The notes under the pieces are model-generated. The model was not told the origin of the DNA. It ran no database searches and worked only from the letters and a program-made list of their open reading frames with translations. Of a DNA stretch of 35,030 bases, positions 34,423 to 35,030 are shown piece by piece (the first letter of the stretch is position 1; the number at the start of each line of letters is the position of its first letter). Source of the DNA: CAMDPA01 sp964574325. GTDB lineage: Bacteria > Pseudomonadota > Alphaproteobacteria > Rhizobiales > Hyphomicrobiaceae. Location: assembly GCA_964574325.1 (NCBI GenBank), contig CAZNMY010000061.1, positions 1-35,030 of the forward strand, in the 5' to 3' direction. The position numbers were made by a program, and so were the translations under genes.

Positions 34423-34773
34423 ATGCTGGGTCGGTTGGTGCTTTTGCTCATACAGTTGGCGGTCTGTTGGTTCTTCGGGCCGGAGATCGTGAAGAAGCTG
34501 CCGTCGTTCGGACCGCAGCTCACGATCTTCATGTACGCGTTGGTCTTCGCGATCCTGGCATGGCTGATCGGGGTGCTGGGCTCGATCGTGCTCAAGGACG
34601 TGGCGCAACCGTCGACGGGCAAGCTGACGTTCGCGCTGGTGGGCGGGCTGATCGGAGCTGCGATCACGCTGTTTCCCGACGTGACCCGCGCCATCGGGGG
34701 CTTCATCAAGGGGGTGCCGCTCACGGCCTATCCGCTGATCGGAGCGGTGCTGGGGTACACGATCAAGCGCTGA
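34423..34773 (+). CDS. Small multi-pass membrane protein of unknown function
   Basis: A 116-residue, very hydrophobic protein with three or four membrane segments: about 2-20 (LGRLVLLLIQLAVCWFFG), 32-55 (LTIFMYALVFAILAWLIGVLGSIVL), 66-85 (LTFALVGGLIGAAITLFP) and a shorter one near the end (YPLIGAVLGYTI). ATG 34423 is chosen because AGGGGG ends six bases upstream; ATG 34417 touches that site. It lies 67 bp after metH and could be read through from the operon. A strong terminator follows at 34794-34825. I do not recognise the family. Confidence 0.75.
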   Translation: MLGRLVLLLIQLAVCWFFGPEIVKKLPSFGPQLTIFMYALVFAILAWLIGVLGSIVLKDVAQPSTGKLTFALVGGLIGAAITLFPDVTRAIGGFIKGVPLTAYPLIGAVLGYTIKR

Positions 34774-34793
34774 TGTCGAGTGCTATGAACGAG

Positions 34794-34825
34794 AAAGACG
34801 CTACGGCCTCGACCGCAGCGTCTTT
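34794..34825. terminator. Strong rho-independent terminator
   Basis: AAAGACGCT (34794-34802) pairs perfectly with AGCGTCTTT (34817-34825), with CGG/CCG pairing inside the loop. A T-containing tail (TTTCCACTTTT) follows. It ends the met operon or the small membrane gene on the plus strand, and its A-rich left flank lets it also serve the minus-strand peptide gene at 34893. Confidence 0.8.
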
Positions 34826-34892
34826 CCACTTTTCGGAATTCTCTCGCAGACCGCTTGATCTGCCGGAGGATACCGGATTGTACGGGGTCTCG

Positions 34893-34988
34893 TCAGATCA
34901 TGCCGAACACCACGGCAGCAATGAACCCGAAAGACAGAAGCGCCATAGCCAAGTTGAGCCGCTGGGTCATCTGCTGGTTCGACTGCAT
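34893..34988 (-). CDS. 31-residue single-span membrane peptide
   Basis: A short gene, easily missed. On the minus strand AGGGAGG stands five bases before ATG 34988, and the frame encodes 31 residues: a polar start (MQSNQQMTQRLNLAM) and a hydrophobic end (ALLSFGFIAAVVFGMI), then TGA. The layout is that of a one-span inner-membrane micropeptide with the N-terminus in the cytoplasm. The downstream terminator hairpin at 34794-34825 is in place for this strand too. I know such peptides mainly as conserved hypothetical proteins of Hyphomicrobiales. The function is unknown; the strong ribosome site is the main reason to believe it is made. Confidence 0.62.
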   Translation of the reverse strand: MQSNQQMTQRLNLAMALLSFGFIAAVVFGMI

Positions 34989-35030
34989 ATGAGCCTCCCT
35001 TGCCGGTGAACCGGCGCTGAGGATCCACGT

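Overview
The window is GC-rich chromosomal DNA from an alphaproteobacterium, most likely of the Hyphomicrobiales (Rhizobiales). The pointers are the ilvE / MarR (PetP-like) / OmpR-type regulator (PetR-like) / histidine kinase neighbourhood, an ArsR-methyltransferase fusion in front of metF with a perfect ATAAAGATATCTTTAT operator, a methionine synthase split into two genes, and consistently GC-rich third codon positions. No rRNA, tRNA or CRISPR array was seen.

Layout. 1-1980: the 3' end of ilvC, a two-gene module ending in a PIN-domain protein, and two tandem paralogous genes for small secreted six-cysteine proteins. 1980-4660: a GMC-family flavoprotein oxidoreductase on the minus strand, a gene-poor stretch, and the right end of a decayed IS3-family element. 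4659-5663: dusA. 5828-18078: a five-gene plus-strand locus around homologues of the SrfB and SrfC 'virulence factor' families, accompanied by three proline/alanine-rich, predicted single-pass envelope proteins. 18097-20595: an amidase and ilvE on the minus strand. 20745-23621: a MarR regulator, response regulator and sensor kinase, apparently one operon. 23622-24733: a degenerate stretch with palindromic repeats, a probable group II intron scrap and a frameshifted gene relic. 24734-27207: a predicted membrane-anchored hypothetical protein, an orphan MlaC-like periplasmic protein and a two-TM membrane protein. 27446-34355: a methionine/one-carbon operon (sahR-like regulator, metF, homocysteine-methyltransferase half of MetH, a DUF1493-like membrane protein, a VapBC pair, and the cobalamin half of MetH). 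Most of its junctions are ATGA overlaps. 34423-34988: a small membrane protein, a strong terminator, and a 31-residue membrane peptide on the minus strand.

The best candidate for an undescribed system is 5828-18078. SrfB carries what look like the phosphate-1, phosphate-2 and adenosine signatures of the actin/Hsp70 ATPase fold. SrfC has a Walker A P-loop and is translationally coupled to SrfB. Two neighbours share a homologous N-terminal domain that I predict to be cytoplasmic, each followed by a long linker, one membrane span, and a different periplasmic output: Sel1 repeats in one, a PstS-like ligand-binding domain plus an OmpA peptidoglycan-binding domain in the other. A third partner has an N-terminal anchor, two copies of a beta-rich module and a Sel1/TPR-like tail. 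This reads as a two-NTPase cytoplasmic machine tethered across the inner membrane to the cell wall; its function is not known from the sequence.

The methionine operon is also unusual, because an ACP-like membrane protein and a toxin-antitoxin pair lie between the two halves of methionine synthase, so production of the second half may be coupled to toxin translation. All functional statements come from reading the sequence by eye; no database search was possible.
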